This document shows positions 6,302 through 12,703 of a DNA stretch of 12,703 nt, in pieces; within the stretch, counting starts at the first letter, position 1; each line of letters starts with the position of its first letter. The notes beneath the pieces were generated by a model that saw nothing but the letters and a program-made list of their open reading frames with translations, had not been told where the DNA came from and did not search any database. The stretch spans positions 1 through 12,703 of the forward strand of contig CALDFS010000003.1 in the NCBI GenBank assembly GCA_937942105.1. The letters run 5' to 3'. Made by a program: the position numbers and the translations under genes. This DNA comes from an uncultured Ruminococcus sp. Lineage in GTDB: Bacteria; Bacillota; Clostridia; Oscillospirales; Ruminococcaceae.

Positions 6302-9001
6302 ATGCTCAGCTTTATCGAAATAAGCGTTTACGGCGGAATAATGATATTGGCAATTGCAATTATCAGGGCGGTGCTGAAATCAAGGCTTCCAAAGCGCGCC
6401 TTTGTTATACTCTGGCTTGCGGCGATATTGCGGCTTATTCTGCCCTTTGAGCTTCCTTTTGCCGGCAGCGTTTACACTCTTGCGGAATTATGCCGCCGGG
6501 ATGAGGTTACCGAGTCCCCTGTTTTTGAGGATGCTGTAATACAGAGCGGAAACGGTATCGTCGAGTACTATTTCAACGGATACCGTCAGTACCCAAGGGT
6601 TGAAGCTGATTCCGAGCCTTTTCCCGAGGCAGGCAGTGAAATTAAACTTCCTTGGGAGAAGATAATCTACTTCACTGTTGCCATGGCTCTTGTGGGGTAT
6701 TTCGGGATATCCTATATCAAAAACATTCGGAAATTCCGTTCCTCGCTGCCGCTGAGTGCTGAGGATATATCCTGCATGGCGAGAAATGTCGAAATTCCGA
6801 AAGGAATACGTATAAGGCAGTCGGACGAAATATCCGCGCCCCTTACCTACGGCGTTTTCCGCCCGGTGATACTTCTGCCCAAGATAATATTGAACGGCAA
6901 GGATTCGGAATCAAAGCAAAGACTTCTTGACTTTGCTCTTATGCACGAGCTTACCCACATCCGGCGGTTCGACCCCGCAATAAAGCTTTTGGCGGTCGCG
7001 GTGTGCTGTGTTCACTGGTTCAACCCGGCAGTCTGGCTGATGGCATGGCTGTTAAACCGTGATATCGAGCTTTCATGCGATGAAAGGGTGGTATCTGCGT
7101 TCGGCTGCGATTCGCGCGCGGACTATGCAAATGCCCTTATAAGCCTTGAAGAAAAAAGAAGCGGCGTTCCCTTTTACACCGGTTTTTGCAGAAATGCAGT
7201 ACAGGAAAGGATAACTGCTATTATGAAAACTAAAAAAATAAGCGTCATATCGGCATTGGCGGCCTGCCTTGTCGTAGCATGCACGATTGGTGCTTTTGCG
7301 ACTTCGGCAGAAAAGCCGGATGTTAATTCCGTGACCGAGTTAGACGTTATAGCTACAGGTACAGGCGACGGCGATTTGTCGACCTATCGCTACAGCGACG
7401 ACGGCGGAAAAACCTATATGACCGAACAGGAATTTATGGATAAATACGGCTTCGACAGCCTGTGCTGGAACGATGAAATCGAGTGGTGGACATACGATGA
7501 ATTCAAGGAATGGCTGGAAAACGAAAAGAAGGAGCTTCAGAAATGCCTTGGCTCATCATTCAGAACCCCCTCACGCGGCGAGGTTGTATGGACGCAGGAA
7601 GAGATTGACAGTGCCATTGCCATGTATGAGGATATGCTGGAGAACATCAAAAACGGTGCTCTTTATTCCAAGAATTTGGACGGAGATATGATTCTGTGCT
7701 CAGGCACCGCCAACGGCGAATATGACTCTGCGGTCTCCATGGCTGCCGAAAGCGGCATCGACTGGTGGACATACGACGAGCTTAAGGAATGGGTTGAAAC
7801 CGAAAAGAAGGCTATGCTTGGGAAGAATCCAACCGACGAGCAGAAAAAGCGAGCGGACAGTGCATTTGCGGCTTACTATAAAGTTCTTGAAGACATAAAG
7901 AACGGCGCTCTTTATTCCAAGGATTTAGGCGGAGGATTTGTCATCTGCAAAAAGCCAGACGGCAAGAATTTGGACGTTCAGGTAATCAAAACGCTGACCG
8001 AGGATGAGATAAAAGGCGATATGATTGCAGGCAACGCCTACTATGTATATCAGTCCGAGTTCTTCCCCGAGTATGAGGCTTTGGGGCTTCGCTACAGCAA
8101 GGCAGAGAATGCCCTATATTTCGGCGGCGAAAGGGTCGGCTACTTCAAGGACGAATACAAGCCCGGGGCATATATCCGCTCGCTGATGGACAGCGGAAAA
8201 ATTGGCGTTGTTTCGGTCAGGGACGGAAGCGGCAAGCTTATCTCGCTGAAAAAGACGGATATGCCGGAATTTGACGGCGAGATTTCTACAGTTGAGGGTG
8301 CCGTATCATCATCCTATGAGTCCGAACAGCTCACAAAAGATGAAGTGATAAGCACATACGGCAGCTACGGAATCAGCTTCAATGCCGAAGGCAAAATGCT
8401 CTACAACGGTCAGACGGTGCGGTATTTCTGCGACGGCGTTGAGGTAGGAGACGGTATTGCAAGCCATTATGTATATCTGAACCAATCCGGTGAGGTTGAC
8501 GTTTACACCATCTGCGAGGCTACAGCCAATCCCGACGGCAGCGTTGATCCGTTCGGCAAGCTCATAGGTCTGAGAAAAGCCACCGATGAAGAATTTGAAA
8601 ATCTGAAAATGCCGTATATCGTTGGCGACGGCAGCGAAATATCCGCGACAACGGTTGAGTTAAGCCCGGTAAGTGAGGTTTCAGATCGCTTTTCCAACGA
8701 AATGTCCTTATTGCAAAAAATGCAGAACGATATGGAGGAGTCTGTGGCGGCAAGCTCAAAATCCCAAGGCAAAAGCTTTGAGGAGGTCTTTAAAAAGTAC
8801 TCAGGCTTGGGCATAACCTTTAAGCCTTCGGAAAACGGCAGTATAGGAGATGTCTATTACAATGGCGAGCTTGTTGACGGCTTGGTCGATAACGCTCCCA
8901 ACGGCGCGGCGTTCAGCTTTAAATTTATGAACACCGGCAAAGGTGTTGCGGATGTTGTCTATAACCATAACGGCGAAATGGTCGGAATCGAAGTGAAATA
9001 G
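6302..9001 (+). CDS. BlaR1-like M56 membrane metallopeptidase with a large repeat-built external sensor
   Basis: Signal-transducing membrane protease partnered with the upstream repressor. The first third is a standard BlaR1 layout: helices at about 8-24, 33-50 and 118-138, an external loop 51-117, a cytoplasmic zinc-protease loop 139-312 and a fourth helix 313-335. The zinc site is HELTH (215-219), with the third ligand in ELSCDERV (E256 region). At 899 residues it is far longer than BlaR1 (about 600). The external ~560 residues show no recognisable penicillin-sensor motifs of the STYK plus KTG kind. They hold two WWTYDE repeats (394-466 and 487-549) and three later units with the pattern Y-x-x-x-GI-x-F...YNGE-x-V and a closing G-KLI-x-L (about 584-651, 679-760, 826-899). 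External signal binding, activation of the protease and repressor cleavage are inferred from BlaR1. The signal is unknown. A terminator follows at 9017. Confidence 0.88.
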   Translation: MLSFIEISVYGGIMILAIAIIRAVLKSRLPKRAFVILWLAAILRLILPFELPFAGSVYTLAELCRRDEVTESPVFEDAVIQSGNGIVEYYFNGYRQYPRVEADSEPFPEAGSEIKLPWEKIIYFTVAMALVGYFGISYIKNIRKFRSSLPLSAEDISCMARNVEIPKGIRIRQSDEISAPLTYGVFRPVILLPKIILNGKDSESKQRLLDFALMHELTHIRRFDPAIKLLAVAVCCVHWFNPAVWLMAWLLNRDIELSCDERVVSAFGCDSRADYANALISLEEKRSGVPFYTGFCRNAVQERITAIMKTKKISVISALAACLVVACTIGAFATSAEKPDVNSVTELDVIATGTGDGDLSTYRYSDDGGKTYMTEQEFMDKYGFDSLCWNDEIEWWTYDEFKEWLENEKKELQKCLGSSFRTPSRGEVVWTQEEIDSAIAMYEDMLENIKNGALYSKNLDGDMILCSGTANGEYDSAVSMAAESGIDWWTYDELKEWVETEKKAMLGKNPTDEQKKRADSAFAAYYKVLEDIKNGALYSKDLGGGFVICKKPDGKNLDVQVIKTLTEDEIKGDMIAGNAYYVYQSEFFPEYEALGLRYSKAENALYFGGERVGYFKDEYKPGAYIRSLMDSGKIGVVSVRDGSGKLISLKKTDMPEFDGEISTVEGAVSSSYESEQLTKDEVISTYGSYGISFNAEGKMLYNGQTVRYFCDGVEVGDGIASHYVYLNQSGEVDVYTICEATANPDGSVDPFGKLIGLRKATDEEFENLKMPYIVGDGSEISATTVELSPVSEVSDRFSNEMSLLQKMQNDMEESVAASSKSQGKSFEEVFKKYSGLGITFKPSENGSIGDVYYNGELVDGLVDNAPNGAAFSFKFMNTGKGVADVVYNHNGEMVGIEVK
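7481..7699 (+). repeat. WWTYDE repeat unit 1 inside the M56 protein
   Basis: Encodes residues 394-466: EWWTYDEFKEWLENEKK, a variable middle including WTQEEIDSAIAMYEDMLE, then NIKNGALYSKNLDGDMILC. The second copy at 7760-7948 shares the start and the end closely at both DNA and protein level, so this is a tandem intragenic duplication. Confidence 0.8.
7760..7948 (+). repeat. WWTYDE repeat unit 2 inside the M56 protein
   Basis: Encodes residues 487-549: DWWTYDELKEWVETEKK, a shorter middle, then DIKNGALYSKDLGGGFVIC. DNA words such as TGGTGGACATACGA and GCTCTTTATTCCAAG are identical in both units, pointing to a fairly recent duplication or strong constraint. Confidence 0.8.
8051..8998 (+). repeat. 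Three degenerate ~70-80-residue repeats at the C-terminus of the M56 protein
   Basis: Protein-level repeats at residues about 584-651, 679-760 and 826-899. Each opens with a GI/GL-x-F/Y strand (ALGLRYSKAENALYFGGERV, SYGISFNAEGKMLYNGQTV, GLGITFKPSENGSIGDVYYN) and closes with a glycine turn (GSGKLISLKK, FGKLIGLRK, NGEMVGIEVK). They are too diverged to see in DNA. The fold is unknown; alternating beta-like strands suggest a small repeated beta domain. Confidence 0.6.
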
Positions 9002-9016
9002 GCTTCTTAAAATACG

Positions 9017-9050
9017 CTCAGCTTCCGCAAACGCGGGGGCTGAGTTTTTT
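9017..9050 (+). terminator. Rho-independent terminator of the repressor/protease operon
   Basis: A 12-bp stem with two G-U pairs (arms 9017-9028 and 9033-9044), an AAAC loop, and a run of six T at 9045-9050. It begins 16 nt after the protease stop codon. Confidence 0.9.
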
Positions 9051-9051
9051 A

Positions 9052-9080
9052 TTGACAGTTTCATGCTGTTACGCTATAAT
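9052..9080 (+). promoter_or_regulatory. Near-consensus sigma-A promoter of the acetyltransferase gene
   Basis: TTGACA (9052-9057), exactly 17 nt, TATAAT (9075-9080): both hexamers are perfect. It starts right after the previous terminator's T-run, so the acetyltransferase is transcribed separately from the repressor/protease operon and probably strongly. No operator-like dyad overlaps it. Confidence 0.9.
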
Positions 9081-9106
9081 ATAATCAAAATGGCGGAGGT
9101 GCAGCA

Positions 9107-9661
9107 ATGGAACGAATTATCAAATCTATGCAGGCAAAATATCTCCTTCCCTCGCTTGACTTGGTCGAGGAGGTTTTTGCGAAATATAAGGGCGTACAGG
9201 AGGGCAAGGCTGTGCGCGGACTTGCCATGGAAATCAGGGCGAAGAAGTACTATATCCCAAAGCTTGAACTGATAATGGTGAACGAGCGCGATGAGATTAT
9301 CGGCTACGCAATGTTCTCGCGATTTCACATAGAAGGCAGATACGAAAACGAGCTGCTTATGCTCACTCCGGTTGCGGTAAAGACGGAGCTTCAGCGGCGG
9401 CACATCTCCAAAGAATTACTGGAATATGGGTTTGAGAAAGCACGTGGGATGGGCTTTAAGGCGGTGCTTGTAGAGGGCAATCCTGCAAACTACAACCCGC
9501 GTGGATTCGAGCCAAGTTATATGCATGGCATAACGCCATGCCCGAAAATAAAGCTCCCCCGCCCCGAGTGCCTGATGATAAAGGAGCTTGTTCCCGGGGC
9601 GCTTAAAGAAATCAGGGGAGTTGTGGATTATTCGTTTTATGAATCCTTGAGCGAGGAATGA
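9107..9661 (+). CDS. GNAT-family N-acetyltransferase, YhbS-like
   Basis: Cytoplasmic acetyl-CoA-dependent acetyltransferase of unknown substrate. The 184-residue protein has the GNAT order: an IIGYAMFSRFHI strand (64-75), LLMLTPVAVKTELQRRHISKELL (83-105) covering strand 4 and the CoA loop, and GFKAVLVEGNPANYNPRGFEP (116-136), the strand 5 to alpha 4 block typical of YhbS-type members. The CoA pyrophosphate loop, normally Q/R-x-x-G-x-G/A, reads QRRHIS (96-101), so both small residues are replaced. GGAGG (9095-9099) lies 7 nt before the ATG at 9107, which fixes the start. It has its own consensus promoter and converges on the second lipoprotein gene. The altered loop may mean weak or altered CoA binding, although the family tolerates variants. 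Confidence 0.85.
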   Translation: MERIIKSMQAKYLLPSLDLVEEVFAKYKGVQEGKAVRGLAMEIRAKKYYIPKLELIMVNERDEIIGYAMFSRFHIEGRYENELLMLTPVAVKTELQRRHISKELLEYGFEKARGMGFKAVLVEGNPANYNPRGFEPSYMHGITPCPKIKLPRPECLMIKELVPGALKEIRGVVDYSFYESLSEE

Positions 9662-9671
9662 GCATAAAAAT

Positions 9672-9703
9672 CCCTTTCACCGGGTTACGCCCTGGTGAAA
9701 GGG
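9672..9703. terminator. Bidirectional terminator between the acetyltransferase and the second lipoprotein gene
   Basis: CCCTTTCACC (9672-9681) pairs with GGTGAAAGGG (9694-9703), extended by GGG/CCC with one bulged T around the loop TTACG. On the - strand it is followed by ATTTTTATGC, a good T-run; on the + strand by the weaker AACATTTATTATT. It lies between two convergent stop codons (9661 and 9722). Confidence 0.85.
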
Positions 9704-9721
9704 AACATTTATTATTAACGA

Positions 9722-11152
9722 TTATTTGTCGATTACGGCTAACTGGTCGTTAAGCTCCTTTAAATAATACTCCAGCTTTTCGGAGTTTGCCTCTTTAAGC
9801 TGTGCCCATGTTGAAGCGTCCTGAGTGTGACCGTTATTTTCAAAAACGTCAACAACACCTGAAAGCTTGTCGCCCAAGCCGGCATCGTAAGGAACTATAT
9901 AGTTTCCTGAGCAGGCAAGGTTATAGCAGGTTTCGTGCATATCAAGCATTTCCTGAGTCCATAGGTATATTTCCTTCTTCTGCTTGAGATCGATTTTTAC
10001 AACAGTGGGGTCTAATATCTTGAATCTTTCACAGGCGGAGTAAAGCGCAACTCCTTCGGGATTGTCAGAGCCTGAAACTATGCAGTAGCCGGATGGATAG
10101 CACTCGGTATAATATCCGCCGTCGCCGTTAGGGTCACGCGGGGCGGGACAGAACATAAGCTCGTTCGCAGTAATATCTCCCCATACATTGGATATTTCCT
10201 CTACCGGGGCGGTAAAGGTATCTATAGTGCAGAAGTAGAAGAGCAGCTTGCCGTCTTTCATGCCTGCTCCGTTGGTGCCGTTGCGGATCGACCAGCCGTT
10301 AGCCCACCAAGGGTAAACGCATTCGTTCTTGGCAAGGTCGTAAAGCAGATTTGCGGCTCTTTCTATCCCGGGGCTGTCTATATTCGGCTCATATCGGCGG
10401 GTATCGGTGTTGTATTCTATAATCGTCTCACCGCAGGAGCGCATAAGAGAAAGCTGGAACCACCATCCGTCAAGAGCATATCTGTCCTCATCAGGGTCAG
10501 AAAAGTCCTTGCACATCTCGGCAAATACGTCCCATGTCCACTCATCATTGGCAAAAAGTGTTGCAGGGTCATCATAGCCCCACTCTTCCATGACTCTTCT
10601 GTTATAAGCGCATACATTGCCGGCGCCGTAGTCGGTGCATATGGCATAGGTTCTGCCGGCTAAAGAGTAATAATCGTATGCAAAGGGCTTTGTACCCTCC
10701 CACAGCGGGTCGTCATAGTCTATGTAATCGTCAACCGGTATGAACAGACCCTTTATCGCCCTTGTCGGAAAGGCGTTTAAAAGAAGCGGCATGAAGTCTG
10801 GCGATTCGTCAGAGAGTATCAGATTTGCAAGGTCATCAAACCTTTTGCCCCACTCGCACTCTACCCATTCGATGCTGCCGCCGTACTTCTGTTCAAACGT
10901 CCAGAAGCCGGTGTTTACTATTTCATCCTCGGCGTAGTTGTGAAAATCATCATACCATGCGAACCACTCGATCGAGGTGTTTACCCCTGCAACCTCCTCG
11001 GCATCGGGAAGGCTGATTCCTGCCGCCGCAAGTATGGCAGCCGAATCCTCAGTGGAAAGTGTAAGCTTTATGATTTCCCGCTTTTCCTTTCCGCAGCCTG
11101 CCAGCGCAAGAATCATAATCGCAGCTATAAACAGCGCTGTTATTCTTTTCAT
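9722..11152 (-). CDS. Extracellular solute-binding lipoprotein, paralog of the one at 4176-5702
   Basis: Secreted binding protein anchored by lipid, 476 residues from the ATG at 11152. The signal peptide MKRITALFIAAIMILALAGC has lipobox LAGC with C20 as lipid site. The frame is open to 11215, but the start at 11152 is chosen because it begins the signal peptide and has GAAAGGA upstream. It matches the first lipoprotein throughout, in the same order: KLTLSTEDSAAIL near residue 29, WTFEQKYGGSIEWVEC, PVDDYIDYDDPLWE, NEWTWDVF, PRDPNGDG and GLGDKLSG. Unlike that copy its C-terminus is intact, ending in a charged helix (QLKEANSEKLEYYLKEL). It has its own promoter and terminator and no permease or ATPase genes beside it, so it is an orphan. 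Sugar binding is the family default, not shown here. The unit flanks the repressor/protease/acetyltransferase cassette. Confidence 0.9.
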   Translation of the reverse strand: MKRITALFIAAIMILALAGCGKEKREIIKLTLSTEDSAAILAAAGISLPDAEEVAGVNTSIEWFAWYDDFHNYAEDEIVNTGFWTFEQKYGGSIEWVECEWGKRFDDLANLILSDESPDFMPLLLNAFPTRAIKGLFIPVDDYIDYDDPLWEGTKPFAYDYYSLAGRTYAICTDYGAGNVCAYNRRVMEEWGYDDPATLFANDEWTWDVFAEMCKDFSDPDEDRYALDGWWFQLSLMRSCGETIIEYNTDTRRYEPNIDSPGIERAANLLYDLAKNECVYPWWANGWSIRNGTNGAGMKDGKLLFYFCTIDTFTAPVEEISNVWGDITANELMFCPAPRDPNGDGGYYTECYPSGYCIVSGSDNPEGVALYSACERFKILDPTVVKIDLKQKKEIYLWTQEMLDMHETCYNLACSGNYIVPYDAGLGDKLSGVVDVFENNGHTQDASTWAQLKEANSEKLEYYLKELNDQLAVIDK

Positions 11153-11234
11153 ATCTATATCATTCCTTTCTTTAAGCATATTACGGCCTGCAATTCGTAA
11201 ACAATCAAAAGCCATGCTATGCTGTTATAATAAT

Positions 11235-11263
11235 ATTATACTATATCCCGCCCAGCTTGTAAA
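11235..11263 (-). promoter_or_regulatory. Promoter of the second lipoprotein gene
   Basis: On the - strand, TTTACA (11258-11263), a 17-nt spacer, and a perfect TATAAT (11235-11240), about 80 nt upstream of the ATG at 11152. The word GTAAATA, part of the inverted repeat near the first lipoprotein promoter, recurs here at 11259-11265. Confidence 0.75.
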
Positions 11264-11351
11264 TAAACAATATTAACATTTTATAATGATATTGCTTCAA
11301 TCTGTACGGATGCTAAAGATAAGCAGCAGCCGTAACATGAAATTATATTAA

Positions 11352-11393
11352 AACGACTGCGATACCCAATGCTGTTTGGATATCGCAGTCGTT
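11352..11393 (-). terminator. Terminator of the YitT-family gene
   Basis: A perfect 13-bp stem (arms 11352-11364 and 11381-11393), a C-A mismatch, then CCAA/TTGG around the loop TGCTGT. In the - direction it is followed by TTAATATAATTT. It begins 31 nt beyond the YitT stop. The rest of 11264-11351 holds nothing I can identify. Confidence 0.85.
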
Positions 11394-11424
11394 AATTTAA
11401 GAAGGCGCCCCATCATTGCGGAAT

Positions 11425-12309
11425 TTAATCCACAGCAGTGCTTTCCTTTCGCTTGCCCTTGAATCTGCCGACGGTGTTGGTTACGTTTGAAATAGATGCA
11501 AACGAACCGGGGTATTTATTCAGAATCTGCTTTAGCTTTACTATCTGGTCCTTGTTGATAACGCATACGAGCATGCTCTTGTGATCGTGGGAATAGCAGC
11601 CCTCGGCGTTTATAAGGGTTGCTGAGTGCCCAAGCTTTTCTATTATCTCGTGGGAGATTTCGTTCGGGTTATTGGTAATAACCTCGAACTTTATAGCCTC
11701 GCGGGAGCCTTTGAGCATCTTATCGCTTACGTTGCTTGAAAAGTAGGAGTAAAGTATGCACAGGATTACCGGCTCTATCTCGTAATCATAGACAAAATAC
11801 GAAGCAAGTGCAACAACCGTTGTAAGTGCAAAGCTCACCCACACAAAGTTATATGCGGGGTTGAATTTATGGATGATGGCGGCAACAAGGTCGGTTCCGC
11901 CGGAGGAGCCGTTTGCCATAAACGTCGCCCCAAGAATTCCGCCGTTTAATATTCCCGCAACAAGCGGACCTAAAATCTTGCTGGTGCCGTTTTCGGTTTG
12001 ATATATGAATGCGCTTAGATCCATAAAAGGCTCCTGCAAAAGAATCAGCGCGCCGGAGAAGAAGACTATATAAACAAGGGTTTTTGCGGCGAATTCCTTA
12101 TCCACCAGGAAAAATACAACTATTATAAGCGGAATATTTATCAGCAGTGAAAGATATCCGGCGTTGAAGCCGAAAACATACTGAATCATGGTGGCAATAC
12201 CGTTGAAGCCCGCCGGTGCGAAGCTGTTGGGAAATATGAATATGATATAGGTTACGGCGCTCAGCACAGCAAGCCCTGAAATAAGCAGGAATTCAAGAAA
12301 TTTTTTCAT
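11425..12309 (-). CDS. YitT-family membrane protein (DUF161 + DUF2179)
   Basis: Integral membrane protein of unknown transport or sensing role, common in Firmicutes. From the ATG at 12309 it has 294 residues, the normal family length. Hydrophobic segments lie at about 8-28, 37-69 (probably two helices), 76-93, 113-131, 155-174 and 176-192. Family motifs are PNSFAPAGFNGIATMI (27-42) and NGSSGGTDLVAAIIHK (133-148). A soluble C-terminal DUF2179 domain (about 205-285) follows: IKFEVITNNPNEISHEIIEK, then GRFKGKRK. The frame is open to 12393, but the upstream 28 residues are polar and cysteine-containing and unlike the family, and AAAGG before 12309 supports the shorter form. It stands alone between its own promoter (12433-12461) and terminator (11352-11393). 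Confidence 0.93.
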   Translation of the reverse strand: MKKFLEFLLISGLAVLSAVTYIIFIFPNSFAPAGFNGIATMIQYVFGFNAGYLSLLINIPLIIVVFFLVDKEFAAKTLVYIVFFSGALILLQEPFMDLSAFIYQTENGTSKILGPLVAGILNGGILGATFMANGSSGGTDLVAAIIHKFNPAYNFVWVSFALTTVVALASYFVYDYEIEPVILCILYSYFSSNVSDKMLKGSREAIKFEVITNNPNEISHEIIEKLGHSATLINAEGCYSHDHKSMLVCVINKDQIVKLKQILNKYPGSFASISNVTNTVGRFKGKRKESTAVD

Positions 12310-12432
12310 TTTATATCGCCTTTCATGCAGACACGGACATATTTCCGAAGGATACAAGCCCGAAATCTTTTTGCATATGACTATAATATCCAAAGTATTG
12401 TAAGGATATTCCCAATCGCGGAATCCTCAATA

Positions 12433-12461
12433 AATATACCCCCATTGCGCCGAAATTTCAA
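12433..12461 (-). promoter_or_regulatory. Promoter of the YitT-family gene
   Basis: On the - strand, TTGAAA (12456-12461), a 17-nt spacer, and TATATT (12433-12438). It lies about 125 nt upstream of the chosen ATG, leaving a leader that contains the interrupted dyad TATCC/GGATA but no riboswitch I recognise. The stretch 12462-12565 upstream holds no gene and no clear terminator for the edge gene. Confidence 0.6.
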
Positions 12462-12565
12462 TATGTATAATAGATATATTTATACCGCTTTTCTTAATCA
12501 TAGTATACAAAAACGCATAAACTGTTCTTGGTGCAAATACAACTGCATTTATTCCTGCTTGACAA

Positions 12566-12703
12566 TCAATCAATTACTATAAAGGTTTCGGGGCAGGGTG
12601 TGCCCTTTTCATACCGGTGAAATCCCTTTTCTATGGCTTCATACACAAACATCATGGCGTTTGGCTCGTAGGGCATGGTGCGCTTCTGGTCGGGGACGCT
12701 CTT
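12566..12703 (-). CDS. C-terminal end of an unrecognised protein, cut by the window edge
   Basis: The last 45 codons of a - strand gene, ending in TGA at 12566-12568; the rest lies beyond 12703. The visible sequence runs KSVPDQKRTMPYEPNAMMF, then VYEAIEKGFHRYEKGTPCP and ETFIVID. Codon use resembles the neighbours, the reading is open to the edge, and the other frames give less protein-like sequence. I do not recognise the family; the stretch looks like an amphipathic helix followed by a short strand. It is upstream of the YitT gene in the same direction but separated by about 250 nt and a separate promoter, so probably not co-transcribed. Confidence 0.6.
   Translation of the reverse strand, partial: KSVPDQKRTMPYEPNAMMFVYEAIEKGFHRYEKGTPCPETFIVID

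Noticed and set aside
5937..9001. Naming the pair as a beta-lactam resistance blaI-blaR1 system
   Set aside because: No beta-lactamase or resistant PBP gene is present, and the protease lacks a recognisable penicillin-binding sensor.
8503..9064. Open frames on the - strand opposite the end of the M56 protease
   Set aside because: They are shadows of the protease reading frame; one also crosses the terminator at 9017-9050.
9672..9703. Inverted repeat considered as a mobile-element end or attachment site
   Set aside because: It lies between convergent stops, has a tight loop and a T-run on one side, and no target duplication or transposase is near, so a terminator explains it.
11153..11424. 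Possible small RNA or riboswitch between the YitT and second lipoprotein genes
   Set aside because: The only clear structure is the YitT terminator hairpin; the rest is promoter and featureless DNA, with no conserved aptamer pattern visible.
12310..12393. A 28-residue N-terminal extension of the YitT protein
   Set aside because: It is polar and unlike the family, and a ribosome binding site with the hydrophobic start supports the ATG at 12309.

Overview
The window looks like chromosome from an anaerobic Firmicute of the class Clostridia, probably a gut Oscillospiraceae/Ruminococcaceae-type bacterium. This is an inference from family resemblance: a clostridial-length aconitase, an IDH1-like NADP isocitrate dehydrogenase, lipoprotein solute-binding proteins, a BlaI/BlaR1-type pair and a YitT protein. 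Coding DNA has balanced base composition, intergenic DNA is AT-rich, and ribosome binding sites are strong (AAAGGA/GGAGG type). I see no rRNA, tRNA, CRISPR array, transposase or phage gene.

Left block (1-4289, + strand): a compact transcription unit of aconitase, a NOL1/NOP2/Sun-type rRNA cytosine-C5 methyltransferase, and NADP-dependent isocitrate dehydrogenase, ending at a bidirectional hairpin. Aconitase and isocitrate dehydrogenase take citrate to 2-oxoglutarate, which in anaerobes mainly feeds glutamate synthesis; the RNA methyltransferase is an unrelated passenger that may be translationally coupled to aconitase.

Middle block (4290-11263): two related solute-binding lipoproteins on the - strand flank a + strand cassette. 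The cassette is a BlaI/MecI-type repressor with a clear operator over its own promoter, a very long BlaR1-like M56 membrane protease whose external part is built of two sets of internal repeats instead of a penicillin-binding sensor, and a separately promoted GNAT acetyltransferase. The first lipoprotein gene seems to carry a frameshift near its 3' end: its open frame runs through the terminator into the antisense of isocitrate dehydrogenase, whereas a one-base shift gives a sensible tail and a stop just before the terminator. Neither lipoprotein gene has transporter permease genes beside it.

Right block (11264-12703, - strand): a YitT/DUF161-DUF2179 membrane protein with its own promoter and terminator, then the last 45 codons of an unrecognised gene cut by the window edge.

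The part most worth a second look is the repressor/protease pair: the regulatory architecture of beta-lactamase induction is kept (operator, repressor, four-helix M56 protease), but the sensor is different and no beta-lactamase gene is in view. The signal and the regulon cannot be read from this window.
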